Assembly: GCA_001643675.2 (NCBI GenBank) | Contig: LSRY02000032.1 | Location: forward strand, 496,001 to 560,000 | DNA from: Monocercomonoides exilis | Lineage: Eukaryota > Preaxostyla > Oxymonadida > Polymastigidae | DNA: 64,000 nt | Direction: 5' to 3' | In this document: positions 46,260 through 56,302 of the stretch, piece after piece | Layout: each line of letters begins with the position of its first letter | Numbering within the stretch: position 1 is the stretch's first letter | Position numbers and translations under genes: made by a program | Notes under the pieces: generated by a model | Told to the model about the DNA's origin: nothing | Database searches by the model: none | The model's input: the letters and a program-made list of their open reading frames with translations, nothing else

Positions 46260-48156
46260 ATGAAACCCAATAAAAGGAAATTCATAATGTCAAGTGGAAG
46301 GTCGTATGGTTCTCGATTTTCCCGTGCGCACACAAGCATGAGAAAGCAAAGCATAATGAACGATGTGGATATGCTATCGAACTTTTTCAGAAATATGTCA
46401 GTTGATCATGCAAATAAAGTCCTCTTCGAATTTTTTATCAAATCGATCCCCGGAAACTCGCTAATGAATAATCTGATGAAAAATTATGGATGTTTGCTTT
46501 TTGTTTTTCCTATATTTTCTTTGTTTTTTGTAATTAATAATTTTTTATTTTGATATTTATTATGTTTTTATTTTTTTATTATTTGTTTATTAAAAAGCAC
46601 CATTACATAAGATTGTCCAAAAATTGAAGCTCCCGTTCAATGAATCGAACCCGTATATCCAAGAAAAAATGCTGCTGTGTCTGACTGAGTGGTTTTCTCA
46701 GCAAGAACTGATACAAGATTTCAATTACAAGATCAACTGTTTGGGTGAATGTTTGAAGGATAAAAAGGAAGAGAATTCAATTCAATCAATTTTTCGGAAG
46801 CAATCTTCTTCATCAAGTTACAGTGTAATATCTTCAGACGAAGATGAAGCGGTTGATCAAATGTCTGAAAGAAGAAGAAAGCGACGATGAAGAAACGGAG
46901 AGCGATGAATGTTTAAAAATGAGCAAAGATAAAAAATGTTCAGATATTAAAGGAGGAGGAATGAAAATGGAAATAGAGGTTTGGTTTTTTATTTTTTTTT
47001 CAAAAATTGCCTGATTCAATTTTACAGGCAAATCAATAATTATTTGTTTATTTTTTTGTTTGTTGCTTTGAAGCAACAGTCTTCAATGGAAGCATTAGGA
47101 AATCCTTATTCTGTTCTTTCAACAGTTCCACAAATGAGTAGCTTTTTTCAATTTCCTCCTTCGTTTCTATTTCCAGCTCATCCTTTACCAAAAGAATCAC
47201 GTTCATATGTTCAGGTGTTGGTGAATTGTGGGAGGGAGTTGATAAATTTTGGATCATCATGTGCTTTAGCTTCTATTTGTCAATGTCTGGCATCGTTTGG
47301 AGTGCAATGTGGTATCAAAAAAAGACGTGGAGGAGTGTATATTTTCCGAAGACTTTTCAGTGCAATCAGAGGGAGAACTGTGACAAGCAAAGTGTGGGGA
47401 ACTCCAGCATTTATGAATTTTGTGCAAAAACATGGTGGGAGCAAATCTGATCCATTAGGGATCACAACAGCATATGAAGCAATTCTGAACGATGCATTTT
47501 TGGAGGGGTGCAATGTCAAGAAAGACTTCACAGTGAAGCAATCTTCATTCAAACTGTGTGCGAAGTGTTCTCATGTTCGTGTTCATAACCAAAATCCTTC
47601 GTTTTATTTCACCATCATGCATCCATCGATTGTGAAGGGGTTGAATTTGTCATTGTCTGCAACCGATCAGTTTTCAACTGAGGAACCGTGTGTTGATGCT
47701 TATTGTGGGTGCAAGACTTCATTTTTGTATTGGACACAAATTGACAGGTTCCCAAAAATCCTTGCAATTTATCATAGCTCAAAGGAAAACTCCCCTGTTA
47801 TGCAACCGCCTAAAACTATCACATTTCATGGAAGTGGATCCACTCCGAAATCGATGGTGGTGACGTCACATGCAACAAATCAACTGAAACATGAGTTTTC
47901 TTTCTTTCCTAGGATTGATTACAATTTCATTGGATATGTCCTTCATTCGATGAAACCTATGCCTATTGGTCATTTTATAGCAGTTGTTGTTGATGGAAGA
48001 GATGAATCGACTGGGGAGCTTAGTCTACTGGAGTGCAATGATGGAGTTATATCTCAGGTGAATTCCCATTTCAATGAAGCATATTGGAAAGCAATGGCAA
48101 ATGAAGGATGGAATGGTGCAATTTGTTTTTATAGAATAAACCAAATGATTGAATGA
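46260..48156 (+). CDS. second USP-like cysteine protease of the 8.4-kb element
   Basis: Exon 1 is 46260-46491 (an in-frame ATG at 46287 is an alternative start). Exon 2 starts at 46598 (GT-AG, phase 1) and runs through a Ser/Glu/Asp-rich stretch. The last exon reaches the stop at 48156, probably beginning near 47083 after GAAGCAACAG. The join around 46.85-46.98 kb is unclear: an acidic frame (EEESDDEETESDE) lies in a different frame from exon 2, so a small intron or an indel must be involved. The catalytic domain has a Cys box INFGSSCALASICQCLASF, CAKC and CxC zinc-finger cysteines, and a His box MPIGHFIAVVVDGRD followed by LLECNDG. All three catalytic positions look intact. It differs clearly from the USP domain in the neighbouring fusion gene. 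Likely removes ubiquitin or a ubiquitin-like modifier. Confidence 0.7.
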
Positions 48157-48550
48157 TTTTGTTCTTTGTCTATTTTTGCTTTAATTTTTACTTTTTTTTC
48201 CTTACGATTTTTATTTTCGAATTTTTCTTTTTTCAATTTTCTCACTTCCTCTCTTGATGTTTTCAGTTTGATTTTTAACAGTTTTCTCAAGAAATCATTT
48301 ATAATGAATGAAATATTTTTTATTTGAATAATGAATTTCTTCTGAAATGACAAATCCTTCAAAATTACAAAAAAACGTATCACAATTTAAAATAAAAATA
48401 AAAAATGAAAAATATGAAAACATCAATAACATTAACATTGCTATTAAAAAAACAAATAAAATTTATTTTCAGAAAATTTATATGATACCTGTCCGTATAC
48501 GATTTTTAAATCACAAATTTCAAAAATTCGACTATACTCAACATTGTCAA
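48157..48550. other. non-coding right arm of the 8.4-kb element
   Basis: T-rich then A-rich sequence between the second USP stop and the right TIR. No gene or structured segment seen. Confidence 0.5.
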
Positions 48551-49000
48551 TTTTGAATGAAAAAAAGGATCCGACCCTATATTTTATTTTTTTCGAGGGC
48601 AAAAAGATCAAAAAATTACGCGCTAAAGGGCGAAAATTGCAGATTTCAAAAAGCAGTTTTTTAGTAATATATGAAGTTAAATCGATGAAATAAACCATTT
48701 TGAACAAAAAAAAGTGGCATCGAGATTCTGATCCTTCTGTCATCTTCATTGTTTGAAGCGGAAAACAGAAGTTTTTTCCATGAATACAAGTTTTTAAAAT
48801 TCAGAAAAAACATTTTTCTAACTCTTATCACATACATAACTATTAAACAAAAAATCAAAATTTTTCTGATATTTGTTTTTTTTTTAATAAATATTCTAAA
48901 ATTCAAAAAGATATGGTTCTGATTGAAGCTGGAGTTTTGTTTCTTTCATTTTTTTAAAACCACTTACTTTTCCAACTTTTTACCAGTTTGCTAATACTTT
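48551..49000 (-). repeat. right 450-bp TIR of the 8.4-kb element
   Basis: Reverse complement of the left TIR over the full 450 bp as far as I can read. Homology stops at CATTCAAAA on the inner side and AAAGTATTAG on the outer side. Confidence 0.92.
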
Positions 49001-49728
49001 CTTTTTTTTAATGTTTGTAGTAATGCTATTATTTCTCAAATATATTTTTTATTTACCACTTTTTTAAAAAAATATGTCAAAATATATTCAAAATCTTTAT
49101 ATTTTATGTTTGTTTGTCAGTAATATCTGGTTCTTAAACTGTTGGCCTGTATTTATCTTGCGTTGCGGCTTTTATGAGAAATGGTTTTTAAAAAATCAAA
49201 GATTTCATCAGATTCTGCTTTCAACCGAACATATTTTCTGGCGCTGATTGAGTTCACTCTGCTGCTCGTGCGCCAACAAGAAGAATGAAATATCATGCAT
49301 TCATTCATCTTCTTGGCGAGTTGCAATAATTATTGAAGCAGTGGCATTTTTTTATTTATGAAATGCTTTTACAGCGCATTGTTGCTAATTCAATGAGACG
49401 GGGAATTCAATTGTTTGTCGACTGGAGACAGCAGCGGAAGAGCAAGAAATGTAAAAGAATGCTCATGTTTTATGCAGGACAAGGGAGATTTGTTTTGCAG
49501 AAACAGAACTGCAGAGAAAGGAAACGAACGAGAACAAAAGATGGAGGTAAGATAAAGGAATGAGAAGCAAGAGAGGTAGAATGGAAAATTAGAAAGGTTA
49601 TTTTGTTCAATCTATTTAATTCAATCTTCTTTTTTTTTTAAATTTTGAACTTAATAATTATAATTTCAAGATCCTTGCATGATTTTTTATTATTTTTTCT
49701 CTGATTCAGATACAGATAACATTAAAAC
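49001..49728. other. right flank of the 8.4-kb element
   Basis: AT-rich up to 49140. A minus-strand frame at 49147-49302 (51 aa, with VNSISARKYVRLKAESDEIF) and a plus-strand frame at 49333-49563 (76 aa, Arg/Lys-rich) look partly coding but stand alone. I treat both as possible remnants of the decayed region. Confidence 0.35.
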
Positions 49729-52700
49729 ATGGCTTATTTTGACGAAGCAGACGCGTCTGTTGAATATGCTAGTCTCAGAATTGCGAGCAGAAAACAGATG
49801 GTGCGGCGTTGGTGTGCGTCCATTTGGTTGGTGATGGGCTGAAACATGACGTGCCGAGAGTTGACAGTCGAAGAACAAAATGCAGGAGTTGATTTGGCCG
49901 TTTGAGTGGAAGATGCAGGAGCATCGGTAGAACCTGGCGCGAATGCGGGAGTTTGATAAGCCACGAAAGACATTGCGGACAGCTGGAGCAGAAGAAGTGG
50001 TGTCGCCGACGCTGCTGCTGTTGAAGCAGCGGGGGGAGTTCTATAAGGAATCGGAGCTTTCGTGCGTGACTGCGGTGCATAAGAAGAAAATTGTCTGGGA
50101 AGATAACAAAGTGTTAGTGAAGCTGCTTGAGTGCAAGAAGTGTGAGCCTTGTGAAGTTGTGTTAAAGATACGGGAGACATGACGGGAGCTGAACTGAAAG
50201 ATGGGAGATAAGAATGTGAAGAGGATGGAGGTGGAGATGAGCAAGAAGATGCTTGCGAGTCAGCAGATGGAAGAGAGAAAGTGGAAGAGAGAGAAGAAAA
50301 AGAAGGAGATGAAGACAATGAGAACTGCAAAAAGATGGAGGATGAGAGAGAAGAACGAAATTTTGTTCAGCGGAGATAACATAGAAGGGAAATTGACGTC
50401 GCCAATTGAGAGAGAAAGAGAAAGAGGAAATAGAGTTGAACACGAGGATTCTAAATAGAAAGAGAAAGATGGTATTTCTGAAAGCAAAGTCGATAGAATG
50501 ATGCATTTGGAGTCATTTGATTAAAGCAGAACATCTCTTGTTATTCCTTCCTGCAGAAATGGCTGTCATATGGAAAATTAGTGGAATACAAAAACTATTT
50601 GGGTTTTATTTTGCAATGAAGATAAGCAGAGGTGGGCAATGCGAACTCAATGAGAAGGTGCTAAAGAGGAGATGGACTATTTTCTGTGGAGGACGAAGAG
50701 AACGAAGAGAGAAGGAAAAGCGAGCTGAGAGTGCTATATGGCAGCTCGTCAGAAGCATCGAAATCAGCTTGAAGAAAGCAGGTGCACTTGTGATACGTCT
50801 TCAGTGATTTTATCATTATCATCTTCAACGCCTTCTTCCTCTTCTCGGAGCAGCAAGACGTTTTTCCGCGATCCAAAGGATGAATCCAAAATGACAGCGA
50901 AAAGGAAGAAATGCAGCAAGGATAACATGGTTCTGTTCCAAGAAGACGAAGGTTATTACTTCGGGTCAAAGAACACAACTGCAAACAAAGCATTATGCCC
51001 ATCTGTTTCTCAATCATCATCCTCTGCTTTGTCTATCCATCAGATTTCTTTATTGATCTTTCCTCAAAGAAATAATAAACACACAAAGGTTCTCCGAAAC
51101 AGCCTTCATGCAACATTGGAAGAGATGAAGAGGAGGAAAAAGGAGAAGAAGAACATAGATTTTCTTTCGCTGTATTCGTTGCTGACACCAGAAAGGATAC
51201 TGACTCTGATGCCAGCTGGTGATATTGCGCCTGCAGATGACAAGTGGCTTGAGGAGGAAGTGAAAGATGCGGATGTGGTGAGAGGAGTAGAAGAGGGGGA
51301 GAACGAAAGTGAGAAGGAGAGAAAGGAGTATTTGATGAAGGCAAAGAAGGAAATAGACGAAAGATTGAGGCGAATTAAAGAATGGAAGCTGAGAGAAGAA
51401 AGAGAAAGAGAAGCAGAAAGAATGAAAAACTTGCCTTTTAACCAGCAAAATGCAATTAACACAATGTCAATTGAACCGAATCAAACTCTTCAGTCAACTC
51501 CTCAGCCAACTACATCAGCATCATTCTTTTCTTCTTCCTTATCTTCATCATCTCCTTCTTCGTCATCCACACAAATTTCATTCGATAACAATCAGGTTGT
51601 CAATGCTTTGCCTTCTTCACCATCATCACTTTCGCTTCCTCTTTCAATGTGCTCTTTATCTCCTTTTCCCACCAGCACCCCATCTCCCACCCATCAAATG
51701 TGGCATCCTGTTCCTTCTTCCTCTCTTCCCTCTTCGCTTTCTTCTGCCTCACAGCGTCTGTTCCTACTTCGTCACTGTGCTTTCCTGAGCCAAAATTGTC
51801 AGCCATTCCAAGCCGCATCGATAGAATTGAGGAAGAGAAAGCGATACAGCCGAAGATGGAGAAGATGCAGAAGAAAGAGGCAGAGAAGGAGACAAAGGAG
51901 CCGCTGGAGGAAGAGAATGAGAACTTTGAGAAAGATCGGGAAAAGCTCGAAGACCGCAGAAGAAGGCGCTGGAGCAGGCTGAGAAGAAGAGAAAGGAGTT
52001 TGTCTTAAATCTGAAAAAGATGAAGATTGAGAGAAGCGAATCGAATTTCAAAAGTGGAGCAAAGCAGAGGAAGGTGCGGATGAAGGAGAATGTTGAATCG
52101 CTTTCTTGTTGTTTGGTGGATGAAGATTTTTCAAATACGAGATGATCTGTATTTTGACAGGAAGGTTGTTCAATTTGGAAGCTTTGCAGAAGTGTTTTTC
52201 AATAAAAGCTCATTTTTGACTGTGGAAGAAGGAGATGATGACATTTCAGAAAACTTGTCATTTTCAAAAGAACAACAAAAGAAAAAGAAAAAGAAGAACA
52301 AGAAGAAAATTATGCTCCAAAAGAACATACACATTCGGAGCAAAAGCGAAGCGAAAATGCGAAGGCATTTTTCGATGCTAAATTTGAGAGCTCATTTTGC
52401 TTCTTCTTCTTCTGATCCTTATCAAAAAAACTTTCTGCTTGTTTGTTTTCTTTGTATTTCACAAGATAATCGTCAAACACAGCAAAAAAAGCGTGAAAGA
52501 AGCTTCTTCTTCTTTTCTTTCTTTAATTTCTTCTGCTTATAGAAGTGAAGTTGAAGTTCCACATCCTTCTCTGTCATCTCCAAACACTTTTGCTTCTTCT
52601 TCCTCCTCTTCTTTGCATTTTTTACAAACTCATTCCTCAAAGTCATCTCATTCAAAACCCAGCTCATCAACAACTTCCTTATCTCCTTCCTCAACAGCTG

Positions 52701-53898
52701 TACCAACTGCTTCATCATCTTCGTCGTCGTCATCATCATCTTTTTCTTCTTCTTCAGTCTCTCAAAATACATCTGTTTTCAAACAATCTCCTCATCCCAA
52801 CCAGCCACTTGCACAGACACACAAGAAGCGCAGCGGCCACACCCTCAAACCGATTTCTGCTGCACATACATGCTCAACTCTCTCGCAAAATGCATCTGAA
52901 ATCAAAAGGCAGAAGAAGAAGCCGGAAGCAAGTTAGAAGCGGAACTGGTCTCTTTCGTCTTCTTCAGCAAAGACTCGACTGACTATTTCGACATCTTCTC
53001 CACCACTGTGTCGGCTGTGTTGAGAGTTGCAAAAGGAGAAGCACGATGGAAGACATCGTGTTGCTGCTGCCTGTTGATGGATGTGACATAGAGAAGCTTG
53101 TGCGACGGAGAAGAGGGGATTTTGGCTCGCATACTGAAATATCCGCAGGAGCTGAGGTTTGCTGAGAAAGGAATGAAGGCACTGGAAGACAGAGAGGATG
53201 AGATCTGGGCAAGGAGGATGAGAGAAAAGGAGAAAAGGAAGAAGGAAAGAAAGAAGGAAAGAAAGAGAAAAGATGGAGAAGGAAAAGAGAGGAAGGATAG
53301 AGAAAGAAAAGAAGAAGAGGATGATAAATCCATAAATAAGCTCAATACAAACATAGAAGCAAATGATGTTGAAATTAACTCACAATCGTTGCCTTCATCT
53401 TTTCCTTCGTCATCATCATCTTTTTCTTCATATTCTTCAACAGAAAGTATTAAAGAACAGAATGTGAATGCACACACAACAAATGCAGCTGATGATGCTT
53501 TTCTTCAACCTCCTCTGAATATTCCTCCTCCTCCTCCTCTTTCCGCTCAAGCTCAATTCAATGCCTCTGCTCTCTTCTCAACTACTTCTTCCATACTCCC
53601 CTATGCACCTCCTCCAACCTTTCCTTCCTTTCCTTCCTTTCCTTTTTTTCCCCCTCCCCCTCCCCCTCCTCCTCCTCCTTCTTCTTCTTATCCTTCCTCT
53701 TCCTCTTCTTCGTATTCCCTTTTTCCACTTTCTCTTCCCCATCATCTTATTATATCTTCGCAACTCGATTCATCTTCATCTTCTCCTTTTCCTTCTTCCC
53801 CTTCTTCAATTCCCCCATATCCCCTTCTTATCTTTCTTTCTCTCAGAGCAAGGAATGACAGATTTCGAGGAGTGTCATTTCATCTGTTTCTTCCTTAA
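49729..53898 (+). pseudogene. fragmented Glu/Lys- and Ser-rich coding region
   Basis: Plus-strand segments read as one protein style but jump frame. The start-like MAYFDEADASVEYASLRIAS is at 49729. 50738-51982 has NIDFLSLYSLLTPERILTLM and a charged coiled coil, and must change frame near 51.8 kb to give the more natural EPKLSAIPSRIDRIEEEKA. 52.0-52.9 kb has Lys/Ser-rich pieces in three frames. Near 52.94-53.06 kb, ELVSFVFFSKDSTDYFDIFS is followed by MEDIVLLLPVDGCDIEKLVR in another frame. 53098-53898 has ILKYPQELRFAEKGMKALED and long Ser/Pro runs. Stops between pieces are not bordered by good splice sites. I infer a decayed gene; many unrecognised introns or indel errors are alternatives. Confidence 0.45.
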
Positions 53899-53949
53899 CA
53901 CGAAAGCCTGAAAGCATCGATACGAAAGGCTGAGGAGAGAGTTGATTGT

Positions 53950-55243
53950 TAATGCAGCGCCGAGTGAATCAACAGTTGAGGAGCCACCAAGATGCGCCTG
54001 GAAAGATGACTCCGCCTCCTCATTTGAATGAGGCGATATTGAGTGCTCTGACATATCAAGCAGATGAGGTTGCAGCTGGCGGTGAGGGAAAATATACAAA
54101 TGGAAAAGCTTTCACTGGTGTGCTGGAAGTTGCAGGCATGCACACTCCAACAGAGCTTGTTGAGCGAGATGGTGGTGAAGATGGAACACATCACACTGAA
54201 GGAACTTTATGAATGATTTAACACAGTGAGATTAGAATAACAACGCTGAAACCTCCGATGAAGAGATCCGTGGTGATGAGATGCTCAACAAAGTTGCTGA
54301 TGCCATCGCCAAGCAGGAGCAGAGGCTGGCAGCACTGAGGACGGAGAGGTTGTCGTGAGAGAGGAAGTGGTGAGAGCATGATGAGCAGGGCAGGTGAGGG
54401 GGAAGGGAATGGACAGATATGTTGGAGAGGAAAAGGGTGCCTCGGCAAGAACAAATGAGCGAAAAGATGAGGTGGACAGACTTGTTGGCTGCGGAAAAGA
54501 GGGTGGAGAACGCAGCGATGGATCCGTCGAGGAGAGAGAAGAGGGAAGAGTGGGCAGATCCAGAGGGAGTTTTCAATTGAGCGGCAGATGTGCAACACAG
54601 TTGTGAAGATGGAATCGCAGGAGGCAAGCAGGTAGCTGACCTGGCGGGCAGAGGAGCCGGTGTCTTGGTCGACGAATATCTGGTGGACGCGGAAGAATGT
54701 GATGAAGGGGAGGAGGTCGACATCGAGGTTGGGGTCGGTGGGAGGAGTGGGAGGCGATGGAGGGGGTGAAGGAAAGGATGCGAAGTGGAGGTTGAGAATG
54801 GAGAGGGGGAGGTCGGCGCCGGCTGTGTCCAGCACAAATCCGCTGAGCTCATCGATGGTAAACACCACGCGCTCGAGGGAAAACTGTCAAATAGCGTCTG
54901 CCTCCCCCAAGAACACCCAGCTGCTCAATCCATGTGTCTGTGCCTGGCCTCGCCGCCTCCTCTGGCCTCGCTGCGATCTTTATGCATCCCCCGTCTCAGC
55001 TCCCCCATCTCCTAACACCCAATCATACACCTTCTGCACTCCACCACGCTGCTGCTCCCAGTGCACTTGATCTGTGAAAACGCTGTGCTCGCAATTTTGC
55101 ACAGTGTTTCGAACTCTCATGGCACCAGCCTCCAAGAGCTGATTGTTATCAGCCTGAAAACCATCATCTCCACTTTCAAAAGTTACTCTAACATCCTCAT
55201 TCAAGGTCGAAACTGAATTAAGCAAGACTGCAGAAGAATTCAA
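53950..55243 (-). pseudogene. fragmented ARM-like coding region
   Basis: On the minus strand, 54980-55243 contains SGDDGFQADNNQLLEAGAMR and VHWEQQRGGVQKVYDWVLG, which looks well conserved. 54218-54868 continues with MVFTIDELSGFVLDTAGADL and DVDLLPFITFFRVHQIFVDQ. The sense then moves to a second frame (LFSLLDGSIAAFSTLFSAAN, DNLSVLSAASLCSC) and back to the first (LLGDGISNFVEHLITTDLFI). Two opposite frame changes within 650 bp and no introns at those points argue for indels in a dead copy. Family not recognised. Confidence 0.5.
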
Positions 55244-56135
55244 GCAAACTTATTCACATATCTGTCCAGCTTTCAAAGTGATTTTCGAAGAGGAAGAAAT
55301 AGCGCAAAGAAGAATATTCAAAAAATAGTTGAATGGAATGTTCATCAAACAACTTAGGCAATGCTTAAAAGAAAAACAGATGATGAAAAAAATGTATTCA
55401 TAATAGTTGTGAGCTTTTTTAGTGAAAAAAGTGAAATTTTTCTTATTTCTTTTTAATTTTTTTTGATTCTAACTTTGCAATTTTTAAAAATAACTTTGAT
55501 CAATCTATTTAAATAACTTCTTTGAAGTATTATTTATTTCCAAGCAAATATCAACTACGAATTGTTGTATATTTGATAAATATCTTGAGTTTCTATTCTC
55601 TTTTTCAATGTTTATTATTGAATATCGATTGTTTTTAACGAAAGTTTTAAGATCTTCAATATTTATATATAAATTTCTTTGTAATAACATCATAAAACTA
55701 ATTTTCATATTAAAAAATTATTGATTTCATATAGTTATTATTGTTATCATGTTGTATTAACGATTAGGCAAGTATCTTGTTCTATTTATTGAATTATCGA
55801 TATTATCTAACAATTTTTTTTATTTTTTTCAAAATTTTAACAAAAACAATTGGAAACAAATTAAAATCAACAAATAATTAATAACAATAATATATTTAAC
55901 AATATTTTCACATTATTTTACAAAAATTTTTTCTTTTCAACCCTACCCTTTATAAAAATTTTTTCTGATCAAACGTCGGAATTTTTTATGATATCAAAAA
56001 AATCACCCATTTAACGATTAATAATTCAAATAAAAAATATATTTCTCTTTCTTTTTTAAAATATTGGCAGAATAATTTTTATTAAGCTCTTTTCAACACT
56101 CTTCAAGTGACAAATATATCATTGTATTTCATTTC

Positions 56136-56168
<33 letters not shown>

Positions 56169-56302
56169 CAGAATGATAGTCAACAAAAATGATCATCATT
56201 TCAAATAAAACAAGATTCAATAATAAAAATATTCCATCCAAATTATCATGTGATATTCCTTTGAAAAACAATTTTTAAAGTTTCTAATTTTGTTATGCGA
56301 CA
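55244..56302. other. AT-rich intergenic region
   Basis: No gene supported. It contains the 27-nt block 55982-56008 (exact inverse of 30060-30086), a TATAAAAATTTTTTC repeat near 55.95 kb, and a run of 30 A at 56137-56166. It probably includes the promoter of the beta-helix gene. Confidence 0.5.
56137..56166 (+). repeat. poly(A) tract, 30 nt
   Basis: Uninterrupted A run in the spacer upstream of the beta-helix gene. No coding sequence directly upstream suggests a processed retrocopy, so it is taken as a simple homopolymer. Confidence 0.9.

Larger units (their letters stand above)
40586..49000. mobile_element. 8415-bp TIR element encoding a USP-transposase fusion and a second USP
   Basis: Bounded by 450-bp inverted repeats (40586-41035 and 48551-49000) that look nearly identical, including the same 10-A run. 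Inside are two divergently transcribed genes, each with a ubiquitin-specific-protease-like catalytic domain; the minus-strand one continues into a DDE-like transposase region. A structured RNA-like segment lies near the left end, and a degenerate TIR-like segment lies between the two genes. I could not find a convincing target-site duplication at 40585/49001. Architecture plus TIRs supports a DNA transposon. The superfamily is not one I can name; it is not Merlin, hAT, Polinton or a typical KDZ by the motifs visible. Confidence 0.85.

Noticed and set aside
46620-46670. Possible minus-strand tRNA T-arm (TTCAATGAATCGAACCCG)
   Set aside because: No matching acceptor, D or anticodon stems around it, and the sequence is within a clear coding exon (PFNESNPYIQE).
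40586-49000. Polinton/Maverick or viral identity of the 8.4-kb element
   Set aside because: No DNA polymerase B, packaging ATPase, capsid or retroviral-type integrase is visible, and the element is too small.
40575-49010. Target-site duplication for the 8.4-kb element
   Set aside because: Flanks at 40578-40588 and 48998-49008 do not form a convincing direct repeat of 2-10 bp; A/T-rich chance matches only.
49734-50330. 198-aa minus-strand Ser/Pro/Ala-rich frame as a real gene
   Set aside because: Uncertain: it overlaps plus-strand coding-like pieces (MAYFDEADASVEYASLRIAS) and has no family features, so I kept the plus-strand pseudogene reading.
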